Source: Dendrophyllia cribrosa
Lineage: Eukaryota; Cnidaria; Anthozoa; Scleractinia; Dendrophylliidae
Assembly (NCBI GenBank): GCA_024195265.1
Contig: JAJLRJ010000014.1
Span: forward strand, 14,289,959-14,353,958
Direction of reading: 5' to 3'
DNA length: 64,000 nt
The notes under the pieces were generated by a model. It saw nothing but the letters and a program-made list of their open reading frames with translations. It ran no database searches and was not told where the DNA came from. This document shows positions 24,201-62,631 of this stretch, one piece after another. The position numbers were made by a program, and so were the translations under genes. Position 1 is the first letter of the stretch. Every line of letters begins with the position of its first letter.

Positions 24201-27200
24201 TTTGATGCCATGTGACATGGGCGCCCGGACGAATTTCAGCGCAATGTTTGTGCTGCCAGCACGTTGAAACCAAAGATCACGAATGTAGTACAAGTTGATG
24301 CTGCGTTGCGCTAAAACTGAATAGCGGTTGCGAATCGTCACGTGTAACATCGGCTTCAGATTATAGCCATATATAGTTGCAAAAGGCCGATTAACGAGGC
24401 GGTGAGGTACAAATTATAAAAAGGCAAGGCTTGATTTGCTGCTGTTACTGTTTTCATGTTTTGTTACTTTGAAATTCAAGCAATGTCAAAAAATTAGCCT
24501 GTTTTATATTGATCTCAGATGGACACAAAAAAACGTTTATCTTTTTTCACAATGATTTCAACATGACGATTCACTCGAACTAGCCGCCTAAAGAAGAAAA
24601 TAGGTTTTTAAATAGGTCGTTTTGTTGTTTTGAGACCATCAATCGTTTCATTGAATGGGTGTTTCTTGGTGTTGCGGAAGCCATTGTTGGTTAGCTTTTG
24701 TGTTGTGGTGTGGGTATTGTTCAGTGTCTTTTGAATCTTTTGTTTTACGTTATTTGGTGATCACACCATCCGCAACACCAAGAAACATTTAATAGAAAGC
24801 GTAAAATAAAAGGCATGATTAGTCATAATTATAATATCGGAAGAAATAAACAAAGTTAAATCCGATTTGTCAATTTATATGATACGTACGTTTTATTGAA
24901 AACATAAAGCAAGATTTAGGTATTCAATGATAATCAATATTAATCAATAATAATCAATAATAATCAATGAAAATCGATACTCACTCAACTTTTAGTCTGA
25001 TTTTTATTGATTTTCTAATAACAATCAATCAATTGGTATTGATTATTATTGATTGTTATTGACTATTGATTTTCATTGATTGGTACCGCCGGGCCTTGGT
25101 TCATGCATTGAGCTAAAATTTTGTCGGCTCGAAAAGGGAAAAGACGGCAGTAAGGCCTTTGCAATAAACACGCAAGAGCAATGGGATGGTTAATGTTTCT
25201 TCGGCCTGTCGCTACACGTAGTGGACGAATGGTCAGAGTCGTCTATCGAGAATGATTAAGGTATACAATTTGCAATATGTAGCCTTCCTTTTGCTTTTCT
25301 CTATTTTTCTTTCTTCAAACACTTCTTCTTTGCCACTTGTCTTTGCGTAAGAGCAGGATAAGAGTGCGTTACTTGCTTATTTTGGTATTTCGGGAAAATG
25401 AAATTTTGATATCCGTGATCCGTGATTCGTTAGTTTTTCTGCCCGTGAACCGTGCCAGTCACACCCCCCTGTACGACCCTCTATCTCCGTCACTTGAAAA
25501 GAGCTTAAGCGCTGAGATCGCCTTCGTTTACTTGACGTCTTTTTTGCCGCCCTTCTACCTGTAGAAGCAGAACTTTCTTCATTTTCCTTCACCCCCAACT
25601 CATCTTCTCCGCTTGCGGAATCTGTCGCTGAATCCTCTAAATTGTCAACCCGTCGTCGTTTCGCACGAGCTTGACTTGCTGACATAGGGCTTGAGTTGAT
25701 TAAGTCTGGATGACCGTGAGACTGAAAAAAGTTTTCGTCTTCTTTCATTGTGTATATAACCAAGCACTGTAGTAATTCACGTGACGGTTTCAGAAGTGAA
25801 CATGGACATTCCACTTGTGTTTTAAATATTTTGGCGAATGGGTAGCCAGGGTAGCCACCGCTTAATCTGTCTAGCTTTATAGCCATATCGGATAATGCTT
25901 CCTTGCTTTTTATGCCTTTCTTGGCAGCATGACCATTGCACTATTTTCGCATTTTGAAACAGCTTCGCAAACTGCAGCAGCGAATGATTCTTTTTCAGGA
26001 AAAATGCTGAGATCTGCTTGGCTATAAGTTAACAGATAGATGCTTCGTACTTGTTGTGTGAGCTGCTGCAAATCGTCTTCAAAACCGTCAGATTGGCTCT
26101 CCGAGGAACTTGAACTCGTACTATACTAGCTGCGAGAGCAATTCCATTATTGTGAGGAACTAAGTTCGCGACCTTCAGCGGAGATTATATATATACTAGT
26201 GTATCCAAAAGATAGTAATTGCTGCGGTAAATTTGTTGTCATAATGCTGTTTTATCGTCTCGCTCAGCTGGTATTACAGAATTTTCTCTTTCGTTTTTGA
26301 GGGGAAGCAAAGCAAATGTAACCGGGATGAATCGACGAAAACTCCAGCTGATAAGACTAATTTTGTTTTGAAATTCACGCATCAAGTTCTTGCAATGTCT
26401 GTTGAATATTGTTGAGCAAAGGACGCGTTCACCACGAGGAAGGTGTGAAAATTTAGGTTAATACGTTGCGTTACTAGCTAGCCGTATCGTAGCTATTGTA
26501 GCTAGCCGTATCGTGTTCGCGTCTCCACGCGCTCAGCTCAGGTTTCGCGTCCCCACGTGCTCAGCTCAGTTCAAAATAAATTTGTCTTTTATTCCGTACA
26601 ATCTTCGAAAATCTTTGCTATCCAACGGTCCTATCACCATGCCTCACAGTCCTCGCTCAACTCGCGGTAGTCTTCAACACTTCAGTTCCGATTTCGACTG
26701 GGACATGTTGGACCAAAAAATATTACAAATCTCGCAGCCAACAGCTTGAAGCAGCAAGCGAGGCTATTGTTCGTGGCGCAGTGCATTCTGGCCCAAAATG
26801 TGTTCGTGGCGCAGTGAATTCTGGTAAAAAGCGATCAATTCGAGATTTTTCCTAGCTTATATTTTTTTTCTCATATATTTCTCTTAAATCCTGATTATGT
26901 TGCTGCTCACTCGCTGCGCTCGTTCCGCAGCAATAATGCAACGGTTATGCTAAATTGCCGCACAATGATAACAATAGCGGTCAGTTCACACAATTAGGAA
27001 TCTATCGGCTTCATTAAAGCAACATAACTTCACTTTTGGACAAAGCTCAGAACATGCAATTATGTATAGTTAATAGTTATATCAATAGAGTAGAACGCAA
27101 AAAAACACAGGCATTATGTATATTGAAATCATCTTTTCAATCCCGCACAGGGTTCCTTCTTTTTAGCTAACAATTAGTTCTTTCTGTTATGTTTATTTAT

Positions 27201-29777
27201 TGAACGTGCACCTGGAGCTTTTATCTTCTGGAATTTGATTTATTTAGGTTCTCACAACGTCAGTGTGAACCTCGGACAATCTCGGACGGAATAAAAAGAG
27301 AATTAAATAACACCTTCCCTTCCCCCCGATTCAGTGATGGATTCGCGCGAAAACCAAAACGCGCCATTTTCCCATCTTTGAACTGGGGGGGTGGGGGGGG
27401 ATTAATTTTTCATTTGAAATGTCCAAGAAGATTGTAGGTCTGGAAACCCAGATCCGGCCATTCTCAACAGTTTGTTGCAGTGCTCGTGCATTCTATGTTT
27501 CTTTTTATACTAGTTCCAGGCCCCAGGACACGAAAAGTTAATTTTTGACCAACTTTGGACGTCCAAAAAAAAAAATACTTTTCGTTGCTTGACTATAACT
27601 TAAATTGGAAAATTATGAATCAGTGGAACATGGACTTCAATTTTTTAGTATAAGAAAACGGGTCGAAAATTTCATTTCATAGGTACTTTAACAAGTAGGA
27701 TTCATTTCTGTACACACAAATAAACTGCACCACAGGAAATTACTGCTCAGATCTCATCCACAAACTCAAACAAATATTTGTTAGAACTGTACACACACAC
27801 AATCATGTTATCAATAATAGTAGGGGTTCTTATATTAGGAGTATGCTTTAAACATGTTTAAAGGTCCATGTTTTTTAGTCCATTGTGAAGTAAGTGACAA
27901 ATAATGAATAATATTGTAGGGTGCAAGTGGTAAAATTACCAGCTGCTAGTAGTCATTTAGAGAGAGTCTCATGGTCTCATAAATAATGTTCTCTTTCTCC
28001 TGTTAGCTGGGAAGTGATCTGCAGAGAGCACTCTGTTGCTCTGGAAAACTGACCAGTGTCTCGCTCATGCATTTAACGATTACGAGGGCCTGCCTCAGTG
28101 CAATAATGGCTAACAATCCACATTTACAGACTTTGTCTCTTGGCTTCATTGATAATTTTGTGGAAGGTAAGCATTAAAACTACTGTCAGTCACATTAATT
28201 ATTTCAATACAACTAATACATTGTATAATAATTTTTATTATGATTTTGTAAATGGTTTGAACCCAGGAGTATCATGAATCTGAAGATGACTTCCGCTCAG
28301 GTTGTTGAAACATCAGTCATTGTCAACAACAACACTGACAGTTCTTTATAGAACAACGCAAACCTGGACGATCACACTCAACAGACTAACATTATAATTA
28401 ACAGTTATTCTTCAAAGACGCACCGGATATGAGCTGAAATATACAGTCTTTTGATTAAACGTTGTCATTGATCGGTTTCATCCCTACGCGACCAGACCGA
28501 AAAAGATTATGGAGAGAAATCAATTCACATTCAACAACTGCACATTATCAAAATACGGAACGTCCGTAACGTAATATGTATCGAAGCGACTCTTGTTGCC
28601 TTTGCGTAACACGCGAAGACAAACGTGAGTTTCCTTCTCCATTGTAAACGCGATAGAGAATAGTTAATCATGCATTTTAATTCACCCATATTCCGTTTTG
28701 GTCTGGTCGCGTAGGGGTAAGACCGATCAATGACAACGTTTAATCAAAGGACTGAATAACCAATGAGGCGTGCAGCACCGAGTTGGTTATCATCAGTTCA
28801 TATCCGGCGAGTCCAAGAACAATAACGTTACTGTTTTAGTAAATTTTCAAACACTTAAGAACATCTTTAACGTACAGAAAATGAGTAAATAATGCAAACT
28901 TGTTGAGTTTTTTAGCTCAAACTGTTTTTCAAAATTATGGTGATTAGTTCGACACAGCTCAACTCGATATAAACAAACCATTCAAACAATTCATCATCAT
29001 TTTTCCACATTTGGTCAACTTAAGGATAATGGCTCAGATCCATAGCGGAGGGAAACAATCAGAAGTTTAGAAAATTATTATCCAGAGGTACAAATTTACT
29101 CAGTATCATGATTATGGCATCTTAAATGTTAATTGTTTTGTTCTAATTATAGTTATTTTAATAATAATCCTTGTTGCTTCTTAATAACTGTGAAATACTT
29201 TAGAGTCATCCACATATTTCCTTTTGGATTAGATGATCCCATGGATCCTGCAATTTGTTCAAGCTTGACATCATTGGATCTGCTTCACTCTTCTCAAGGG
29301 ATAACAAACAGCTTACTCAATTGGGTGTTTGCTGGGATTGAGTCAAACAGGAACCTTACAAGTTTGAATGTGAGTTGCTGTCCCTGCAACGGGATATTGT
29401 CACTGCTTTTCAAATTGCCTGCTTTAAGGAAGTTAAATTTAACCAAGTGTCGCTTCCCTAAAAACATTTCTTTTGAAAACTTTCACCATTTACAAAACCT
29501 TGAGTGGCTAGAGCTTAAAGGCTGCAACAGGGTAAGTGGTCAGGAACTGTGGGAATTGTCCAAATCAGTTGGCAAGACTCTGCGTTACTTGGGTTTAGCT
29601 GATCTGACACTTTGTCCACTCATCACAGACAATCACTTAAGAGATCTGGCAAGTAGGTTTCCTGTTCTTAAAAGTCTTGATCTGAGTGGATGCGTACAAA
29701 TCACTGATGCCTTGCTTGTAGAGTGGTACATTAAGCATGATGAAACAAGATGGCCAAAGTTAAGAAAGCTTGTTTAA
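12288..29777 (+). CDS. F-box / leucine-rich-repeat protein, 4 exons
   Basis: Exons 12288-12331, 14288-14825, 28007-28166 and 29233-29777 join in phase to 428 aa. Exon 1 encodes MNLNACKKNSYFPL. The F-box follows immediately across the junction (SLPDVVIYHIAQYLSPIDL, about residues 16-55). The C-terminal half has leucine-rich repeats of the cysteine-containing FBXL type, for example LKSLDLSGCVQITD and LEWLELKGCNRVSG. Such proteins are usually substrate receptors of SCF (Skp1-Cullin-F-box) ubiquitin ligases. I cannot assign a particular FBXL orthologue. Intron 2 is 13.2 kb and packed with transposons; intron 3 has a Penelope remnant and a MITE. The start was chosen because it gives an open frame and an AG|GTAAAT donor in correct phase. 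An extra exon inside intron 2 cannot be excluded. Confidence 0.82.
12515..13457. mobile_element. Inverted-repeat element with 'TGGCTCCGTCAATTCC' ends
   Basis: TGGCTCCGTCAATTCCAAGC at the left is matched by GCTTGGAATTGACAGAGCCA at the right, with one mismatch. The interior repeats 'aatgcccc/ggggcattt' phrases and contains a G run at about 13404-13421. It sits in F-box intron 1. No transposase was seen. Confidence 0.7.
13798..14211. repeat. MITE, 'AATTGAAGGGCTCCCG' family
   Basis: About 40-bp inverted ends: ATAATTGAAGGGCTCCCG at left and CGGGAGCCCTTCAATTAT at right. A partial copy of one end is at 38899-38935 (GAAGGGCTCCCGGCAAGAA). It ends 76 bp before F-box exon 2. Confidence 0.75.
14826..16364. 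other. F-box intron 2, left part
   Basis: Contains one end of a MITE-like sequence at 15071 (TTAAAGTGCCTATGAAATG; the same end occurs inverted at 27659-27691). At 15515-15664 is a hairpin module whose copy is at 27277-27436 in the same orientation. A short tandem of the 9-mer CATCCAGAC lies at 16192-16222. No coding sequence was recognised. Confidence 0.5.
15515..15664 (+). repeat. Hairpin module, copy 1
   Basis: Begins CAATCTCGAACGGAATAAAA. The body pairs CCCGATTCAGTGATGG with CCATCACTGAACCGG, giving a foldback. The copy at 27277-27436 retains the same order, with the right arm degraded by a G run. Confidence 0.65.
16365..17010. repeat. Poly-G-flanked dispersed repeat
   Basis: A 19-20 base G run near 16371-16389 is followed by GTACTCCCTTATATGAGC and many 'tagggta'/'ctaggat' phrases. 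It ends near a C-rich tract at 16967-17015. Similar phrases in opposite orientation occur at 22676-23038. A MITE (16547-16667) is nested inside. Confidence 0.6.
16547..16667. repeat. MITE with CCCTGGGTGCCAGAGG ends, TA target
   Basis: CCCTGGGTGCCAGAGG and CCTCTGGTACCCAGGG are inverted partners, flanked by TA at 16545-16546 and 16668-16669. The centre CCGGCCTTCGGCCGG is palindromic. A lone end is at 23540-23556. Confidence 0.8.
17024..17605 (+). pseudogene. Tc1/mariner-like transposase fragment
   Basis: The reading covers a helix-turn-helix-like part (TVRRLLNGNGYY at about 17190-17226) and the start of a DDE domain. The first catalytic Asp is in CLDGVSFVYKSNP at about 17332-17370, followed by WRKKSEGL and GGKVVKMMEAISHGKGVVIC. 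One frameshift lies near 17220 (stop, then restart) and another near 17405. The sequence stops abruptly near 17605, where it abuts the Rep-like fragment, so the second catalytic half is missing. Non-functional. Confidence 0.75.
17606..18325 (-). pseudogene. Rep-like protein, C-terminal SF3 helicase-like part
   Basis: Reading on the minus strand from 18325: a charged segment, then a P-loop region KWPANTGKTFIL (about 18000-17965). A hydrophobic strand ending FLNDFR follows (Walker B-like), an in-frame TAG directly after FR, and a segment reading MLEGQPVHLPAQKSHF and DTPIFCTSKHDFVYVKGG. One frameshift lies near 18050. The usual Gly before the P-loop Pro is replaced by Trp. The family is not certain. 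P-loop plus ND-type strand plus the N-terminal part at 25489-26135 suggest a Rep-type (HUH endonuclease plus superfamily 3 helicase) initiator, perhaps virus-derived. It is broken and not functional. Confidence 0.55.
18745..19066 (+). CDS. Exon-like ORF of unknown family inside the transposon
   Basis: ATG at 18745 (MAAQTEKICTIESVIF...) in one frame passes, after one apparent frameshift near 18840, into RIRFPVKNEHSSLTVL and YYHLSGMHCRQTILSN. It ends at a plausible donor GAG|GTCAGT at 19067. No family recognised. It may be the first exon of the transposon's plus-strand gene, with the HIRAN-like exon at 23038-23260 a later exon (inference). Confidence 0.35.
19557..20712 (-). pseudogene. RAG1 N-terminal-like zinc/RING protein (no catalytic core)
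   Basis: Starts ATG at 20712 (MANFGLTEHQQIIEKLCRIC). The first frame (20712-20374) has CRIC, then CSPKFCHKCY, then INVWPPHKRTGNC, the spacing and signature of the RAG1 central zinc-binding region (FCxxC, WxPH). A basic linker follows in a second frame, then in a third frame a C3HC4 RING (YICPICKEVLDQ, TPHIFCASCL, CPVCR; about 20225-20090). Next is a segment (FQCPIGTQTVKLHQLPQHQE) positioned like the RAG1 zinc finger after the RING. A Pro/Ala-rich tail ends at 19557. Two frame changes (near 20400 and 20260) mean decay, assembly errors or missed introns. One Cys of the N-terminal CxxC following WPPH is Tyr. In jawed vertebrates this region has ubiquitin-ligase activity; function here is unknown. 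Confidence 0.75.
21785..22028 (-). repeat. Penelope pLTR arm, inverted copy, with hammerhead-like motif
   Basis: Near-exact complement of 22344-22587. On the minus strand at 21850-21882 it reads CTCCGACGAAGG, then GCTAGCGCTC, then GAAACGTCAGC. This is box 1 with one change, a short stem-loop, GAAA and GUC, as in hammerhead ribozymes. Confidence 0.6.
22009..22458 (+). pseudogene. GIY-YIG endonuclease domain of a Penelope-like element
   Basis: The frame reads VIYCITCTFCKKIYIGETGRR then FREHLRDVEKN and ARHFNLTNHS. This is the Penelope-type GIY-YIG core (here V-I-Y ... I-Y-I-G-E-T) with the upstream Cys pair (CITCTFC) and the conserved downstream Arg and His. The reverse transcriptase part is missing; the ORF runs into the right arm and its C-terminal residues are probably not native. 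Non-autonomous. Confidence 0.85.
22344..22587 (+). repeat. Penelope pLTR arm with hammerhead-like motif
   Basis: Partner of 21785-22028. The hammerhead-like motif is at 22490-22521 (box 1 CCGACGA, GAAA at 22512-22515, GUC next). U4 of the canonical CUGANGA box is C, so catalysis is doubtful. Confidence 0.6.
22676..23037. repeat. Poly-G-flanked dispersed repeat, inverted relative to 16365-17010
   Basis: Starts with CCCCC and a G run of over 20 at 22681, and ends with CCCCCGGGGGGCA. It is flanked by AGATC on both sides (22671-22675 and 23040-23044 region), a probable 5-bp target duplication. Text such as 'ctaccctatcgggcggtaca' recurs in reverse at 16365-17010. Confidence 0.6.
23038..23260 (+). 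CDS. HIRAN-like exon inside the transposon
   Basis: The frame reads IKWTIDIRFCVVKGHHECPF, then ETFFAIKERGERRNAFKV and GQLGYLQAELVSPLWPL, and stops being exon at a strong donor (GT|GTAAGT at 23261). The order GxHxxP, a basic strand, aFKV, then a GxLGYLxxxL segment resembles the HIRAN fold found in SNF2-type helicases and in several transposon proteins. Assignment is tentative. The upstream border is obscured by insertion of the poly-G element. It probably belongs to the plus-strand gene of the 7.1-kb transposon. Confidence 0.45.
23352..24129. mobile_element. Tigger/pogo-like MITE with TA target duplication
   Basis: CAGTGGAACCTCGATTTAAC at the left and TCGAGGTTCCACTG at the right, flanked by TA on both sides (23350-23351, 24130-24131). 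Repeated 'cgatataacga' phrases run inward from both ends. One end of the CCCTGGGTGCCAGAGG MITE is at 23540. No transposase. Confidence 0.8.
24640..24790. repeat. Dispersed repeat, copy 1 (inverted partner at 46910-47035)
   Basis: Shares 'cacaccacaacac', 'caagacactgaacaatac' and 'gatggtgtgatcacc' in reverse complement with 46910-47035. It also has its own inverted ends around 'tgtttcttggtgttgcgg'. Probable MITE. Confidence 0.6.
24922..25085. repeat. AATCAAT-rich foldback tract
   Basis: Multiple AATCAATA units at the left and TATTGATT units at the right form an imperfect foldback, near the right end of the 7.1-kb transposon. Confidence 0.6.
25489..26135 (-). pseudogene. Rep-like protein, N-terminal HUH-type part
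   Basis: Read on the minus strand from about 26130. There is a Ser-rich acidic start, a segment DDLQQLTQQVRSIYLLTY, a His-Tyr site followed after a small indel by MAIKLDRL (about 25890-25865), and VIYTMKEDENF (about 25775). A nuclear-localisation-like basic stretch (KRRRVDN, RAAKKTSSKRRRSQR) follows. A His-containing strand and a YxxK(E) helix in this order fit HUH replication initiators. At least two frame breaks lie near the His site. The 7.1-kb transposon separates it from its helicase-like half. Inactive. Confidence 0.5.
26136..28006. other. F-box intron 2, right part
   Basis: Contains the second hairpin module (27277-27436) and an inverted TTAAAGTACCTATGAAATG end near 27659-27691. A 78-codon ORF at 26513-26749 (ending MLDQKILQISQPTA) is of unknown nature and could belong to the disrupted Rep-like element. 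Nothing else was recognised. Confidence 0.4.
28258..28390 (+). mobile_element. Penelope-like 3' remnant with hammerhead-like motif
   Basis: At 28280-28319 the strand reads CTGAAGATGAC, then TTCCGCTCAGGTTGTT, then GAAACATCAGTCA. CUGAAGA matches the hammerhead box CUGANGA, and GAAA follows a pairable stem. Downstream text (GAACAACGCAAACCTGG, ACTCAACAGACTA) resembles Penelope-family termini that I have seen elsewhere. No ORF remains. Confidence 0.55.
28444..28754 (+). repeat. 311-bp MITE, copy 1
   Basis: Ends CAGTCTTTTGATTAAACG and CGTTTAATCAAAGGACTG. A second 311-bp copy in opposite orientation lies at 30927-31237. It lies in F-box intron 3. Confidence 0.85.
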
Positions 29778-29874
29778 AAGATTGCAGGAATATCAGTCAA
29801 GAAGTGGTTGACTCTGTGCGGTTGAAAACAAGAAATCAGCTTCTGGTGGATTTGTGATTATTTTCCTATCATCT

Positions 29875-30003
29875 GGTCAACATTCATTTACAAGGACGGC
29901 ATTAGGTATATCTGGCCAACATTCATTTAGAAGGAAGGCATTATGCATATTCAGTTGGCCAACATTCATTTGGAAAGAAAGCATTTTGTATATCTGGCCA
30001 ACA
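29875..30003 (+). repeat. Short tandem in the F-box 3' UTR region
   Basis: Three to four copies of a roughly 36-45 bp unit with the phrase CTGGCCAACATTCATTT, starting 100 bp after the stop codon. Confidence 0.7.
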
Positions 30004-30076
30004 TGGGATTTGCTTACTCTTCCTCTTCCATGAACTTGCAGTGTGATGCACCTTACAGTGTGATTCACCTTACAGT

Positions 30077-30176
30077 TAGCCTGTTCCAGGCGTTCCGATA
30101 GTGGGGAAAGCGCGAATAGTTAGGGAAGGCGCGAAGAAAAGCGCTTTCCCCACTATCTGAACGCCTGGAACAGGCT
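30077..30176. repeat. Palindromic MITE, 'TAGCCTGTTCCAGGCG' family, copy 1
   Basis: TAGCCTGTTCCAGGCGTTC and GAACGCCTGGAACAGGCTA are inverted partners spanning nearly the whole 100 bp. A longer copy is at 63246-63422. Flanking TA suggests a TA target. Confidence 0.8.
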
Positions 30177-31448
30177 ACGTTACAGTGAGCACCCATCAAT
30201 GATATCCCCAGCTAATACATAATAATTACTATAATCATTTTCGTCACTGCGGATATAAAATATTTGAAACGATAAAGTGAGTAAAATCTTTGTATTTTGT
30301 AACTAATTTTACACCCCTGTGATAAACAAGAAGCGTCAAGATTACATTCTGGACATCGTGCTAAACTTTTCAAGGGGGTGTGCCAGTCATTGAATTTGCA
30401 CTCTCTTATTGGCTAACTTGTTAAAAACGTTTGTTGGGTGTTCCAGTAAGGCATGTTGTACTGTAAAACTGGCAGAGTGAGAAGCCCAATTTCCAGTTAA
30501 ATTGTAGTTTCCTCCAGACAGCACCCAGATACGATTTTGTTTGATGTTGGGCAAAAAGAGGCTGGATACAAGTGAAGAGAGGTGCACGTACAACAACAAC
30601 AACTTTTATTAGTTTCTCCCATTCCCTCATGCCTTATTTCACTGTGTCAATCTTTTTTCTTGCCTGCTATAAGCAATCCTAATAAAATAGATGTTTGTTC
30701 AATATTACAAAAATCTTGACAAGTTAAATTTGAATATAAGAAAAACATGTATTTTATGGGACTGATTTTGCAAAACCTTGTGAATAACTTGAGTCTGTAA
30801 ATCCATTCATAATGACTTTCATAATAAACATATTTTACCAATTGAAAACTCTATTTACACTTAGTCAGATCATAGTTTCAATAAATAGACAAACTGGTTA
30901 TGAAACTCAGTCAGTTCTTTGTTATGCAGTCCTTTGATTAAACGTTGTCATTGATCGGTCTTACCCCTACGCGACCAGACCGAAAAGGAGTATGGGTGAA
31001 TTAAAATGCATGATTAATTATTCTCTATCACGTTTACAATGGAGAACAAAACTCACGTTTGTCTTCGCGTGTTACGCAAAGACAACAAGATTCGCTTCGA
31101 TACATATTCCGTTAAGGACGTTCCGTATTTTGATAATGTGCAGTTGTTGAATGTAAATTGATTTCTCTCCATAATTCTTTTCGGTCTGGTCGCGTAGGGA
31201 TGAGACCGATCAACGACAACGTTTAATCAAAAGACTGTTTTTGTTCGTTTGCCTTGACCCTGCACAAAACACAAAAGGTATTGAAATGCATATGAGCAAC
31301 TGACCAGTGGAAACATCTGGGCTCACACCTTAAACAAAACAACGTGCAGGGTCACGGTTCGTTCAACATAAAACAAAGCAGCTTTGTAGACTCTTTTTGA
31401 AATTTGTTGAGCTTCAAAACCAGTTTGTTCTATTAACTATGCTCAGAT
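30177..31448. other. Convergent intergenic region (F-box 3' to WDHD1 3')
   Basis: No coding exon seen. It holds the second 311-bp MITE and T/A-rich sequence with several AATAAA-type hexamers usable by either gene. Confidence 0.4.
30927..31237 (-). repeat. 311-bp MITE, copy 2
   Basis: Same family as 28444-28754 but inverted; the two enclose the last F-box exon. Confidence 0.85.
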
Positions 31449-61643
<30,195 letters not shown>

Positions 61644-61760
61644 TTTGGCCCAAATAGAAGCTAAAACAAGCGATATTTTTCTTCGAGTTGTAGAGATTTT
61701 AGCGCGCTCAATCGTACAACTTTCCCGCCAGTGCGGCCGAATAGCATTCTGGTGAATCTC
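61644..61760 (-). promoter_or_regulatory. WDHD1 promoter region with E2F-like site
   Basis: TTTCCCGCC at 61721-61729 matches the E2F consensus TTTSSCGC and lies about 78 bp upstream of the ATG. Nearby GCGCGC (61702) and CGGCCG add CpGs. Regulation of a replication-fork gene by E2F would be expected from other animals. Confidence 0.5.
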
Positions 61761-62347
61761 GGAACCAGTTTTCCTTTCACTTGAGTGAATACGTAATGTA
61801 TGATCACTAAGCAGTCTTTGTTGAAGCCGACAAAATCTCAAATCGTATATGTATGGTGGGGGTGGGGGCCACTGTATGATTGAGTATGATGTATATATTT
61901 TGGTACAAATGAAACCTAAACATGCTTCAGCTTTGTTAACAATTACTATGCTAGTACACTGAAATTTAAAATAAGTGTCTTTGGCTGCGAACTGAGCAGT
62001 TCTTGAAAAAAAAAAAAAGCAAAACAATTTGGGAACAACTACAGAATGCAGGGGCACTTTTTACCGTATACGCTCGGCAGTGGAGTAAAGCCGATAAATA
62101 ATTGATATGCTCACTACAGTGTGGGTTCTATGTATTTGGTGGCTCGTTTGTTTGGCTTGTTTGGCTCGGCACTGGATTAAGTCGATTAAAGAACGAGAAA
62201 TAAATGATATGCTCACTAAAGTATTGGCACTATGTATTTGGTGCCTCGTTTGGCTCGGCAGTGGATTAAACTAAACATCTACATGATTTACTTGCAAAAT
62301 CCTAATGGACATACAGCAATTTTCAGTGCAAAGTGCTAAATGTAAAT
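61761..62347. other. Upstream of WDHD1, no gene recognised
   Basis: Contains three related phrases 'GGCTCGGCA(C/G)TGGATTAA' (62161-62182, 62250-62271, and near 62075 as CTCGGCAGTGGAGTAAA), an old local tandem duplication of roughly 85 bp. Confidence 0.5.
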
Positions 62348-62631
62348 AGAGCAGTTTTCAATTGACTGTCGAAAGTAATTACACAATTGCTTTGGTTTTG
62401 CATTGCTACGCTTTGTGATTGGCTAAAAAATCTCGCGCCACTTTCTCGACCAATCAGAAGTAAAACCAAAACCAATCGTGACTTGCTCGCACGCGTTTTC
62501 CCGCGCTTGGCGCCCGCGACATGTAATTGCTTCGAGCTCTGATTGGTTCATTGGATTGTTTACGACTGCTGTGATTGGTCAGAGTAATTACTTTGGTTTT
62601 GGTTTTACGACACTCAATTGAAAACTGCTCT
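62348..62631 (-). repeat. CCAAT-rich MITE family, copy C
   Basis: Inverted copy of 37786-38069 and 7584-7867 with few differences. Confidence 0.85.

Larger units (their letters stand above)
18334..25480. mobile_element. 7.1-kb TIR transposon carrying RAG1-N-terminal-like gene
   Basis: The left end is AGGGTGTACAGGGG and the right end is the complement of AGGGTCGTACAGGGG. Immediately outside are CTATCTCG (18326-18333) and CTATCTCC (25481-25488), an 8-bp target duplication with one mismatch. The insertion separates two halves of one Rep-like pseudogene, independent proof that it moved in. Both ends have direct subterminal repeats around CGTGATCCGTGATT (18352-18440 and 25412-25452). Contents: plus-strand exon-like ORF (18745-19066), minus-strand RAG1-N-terminal-like ORF (19557-20712), HIRAN-like exon (23038-23260), and secondary insertions of a Penelope element, a poly-G element and a Tigger-like MITE. 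No transposase core was found. The 8-bp duplication argues against Transib/RAG (5 bp). Confidence 0.75.

Noticed and set aside
18334..25480. Calling the insertion a Transib/ProtoRAG element
   Set aside because: The target duplication is 8 bp rather than 5, no RAG1 catalytic core or RAG2-like gene was seen, and the ends do not look like recombination-signal heptamers.
61644..62057. N-terminal extension of WDHD1 upstream of the ATG at 61643
   Set aside because: The frame is open upstream, but the ATG at 61643 starts the conserved MPADRKPMR and the upstream residues have no similarity to the family.
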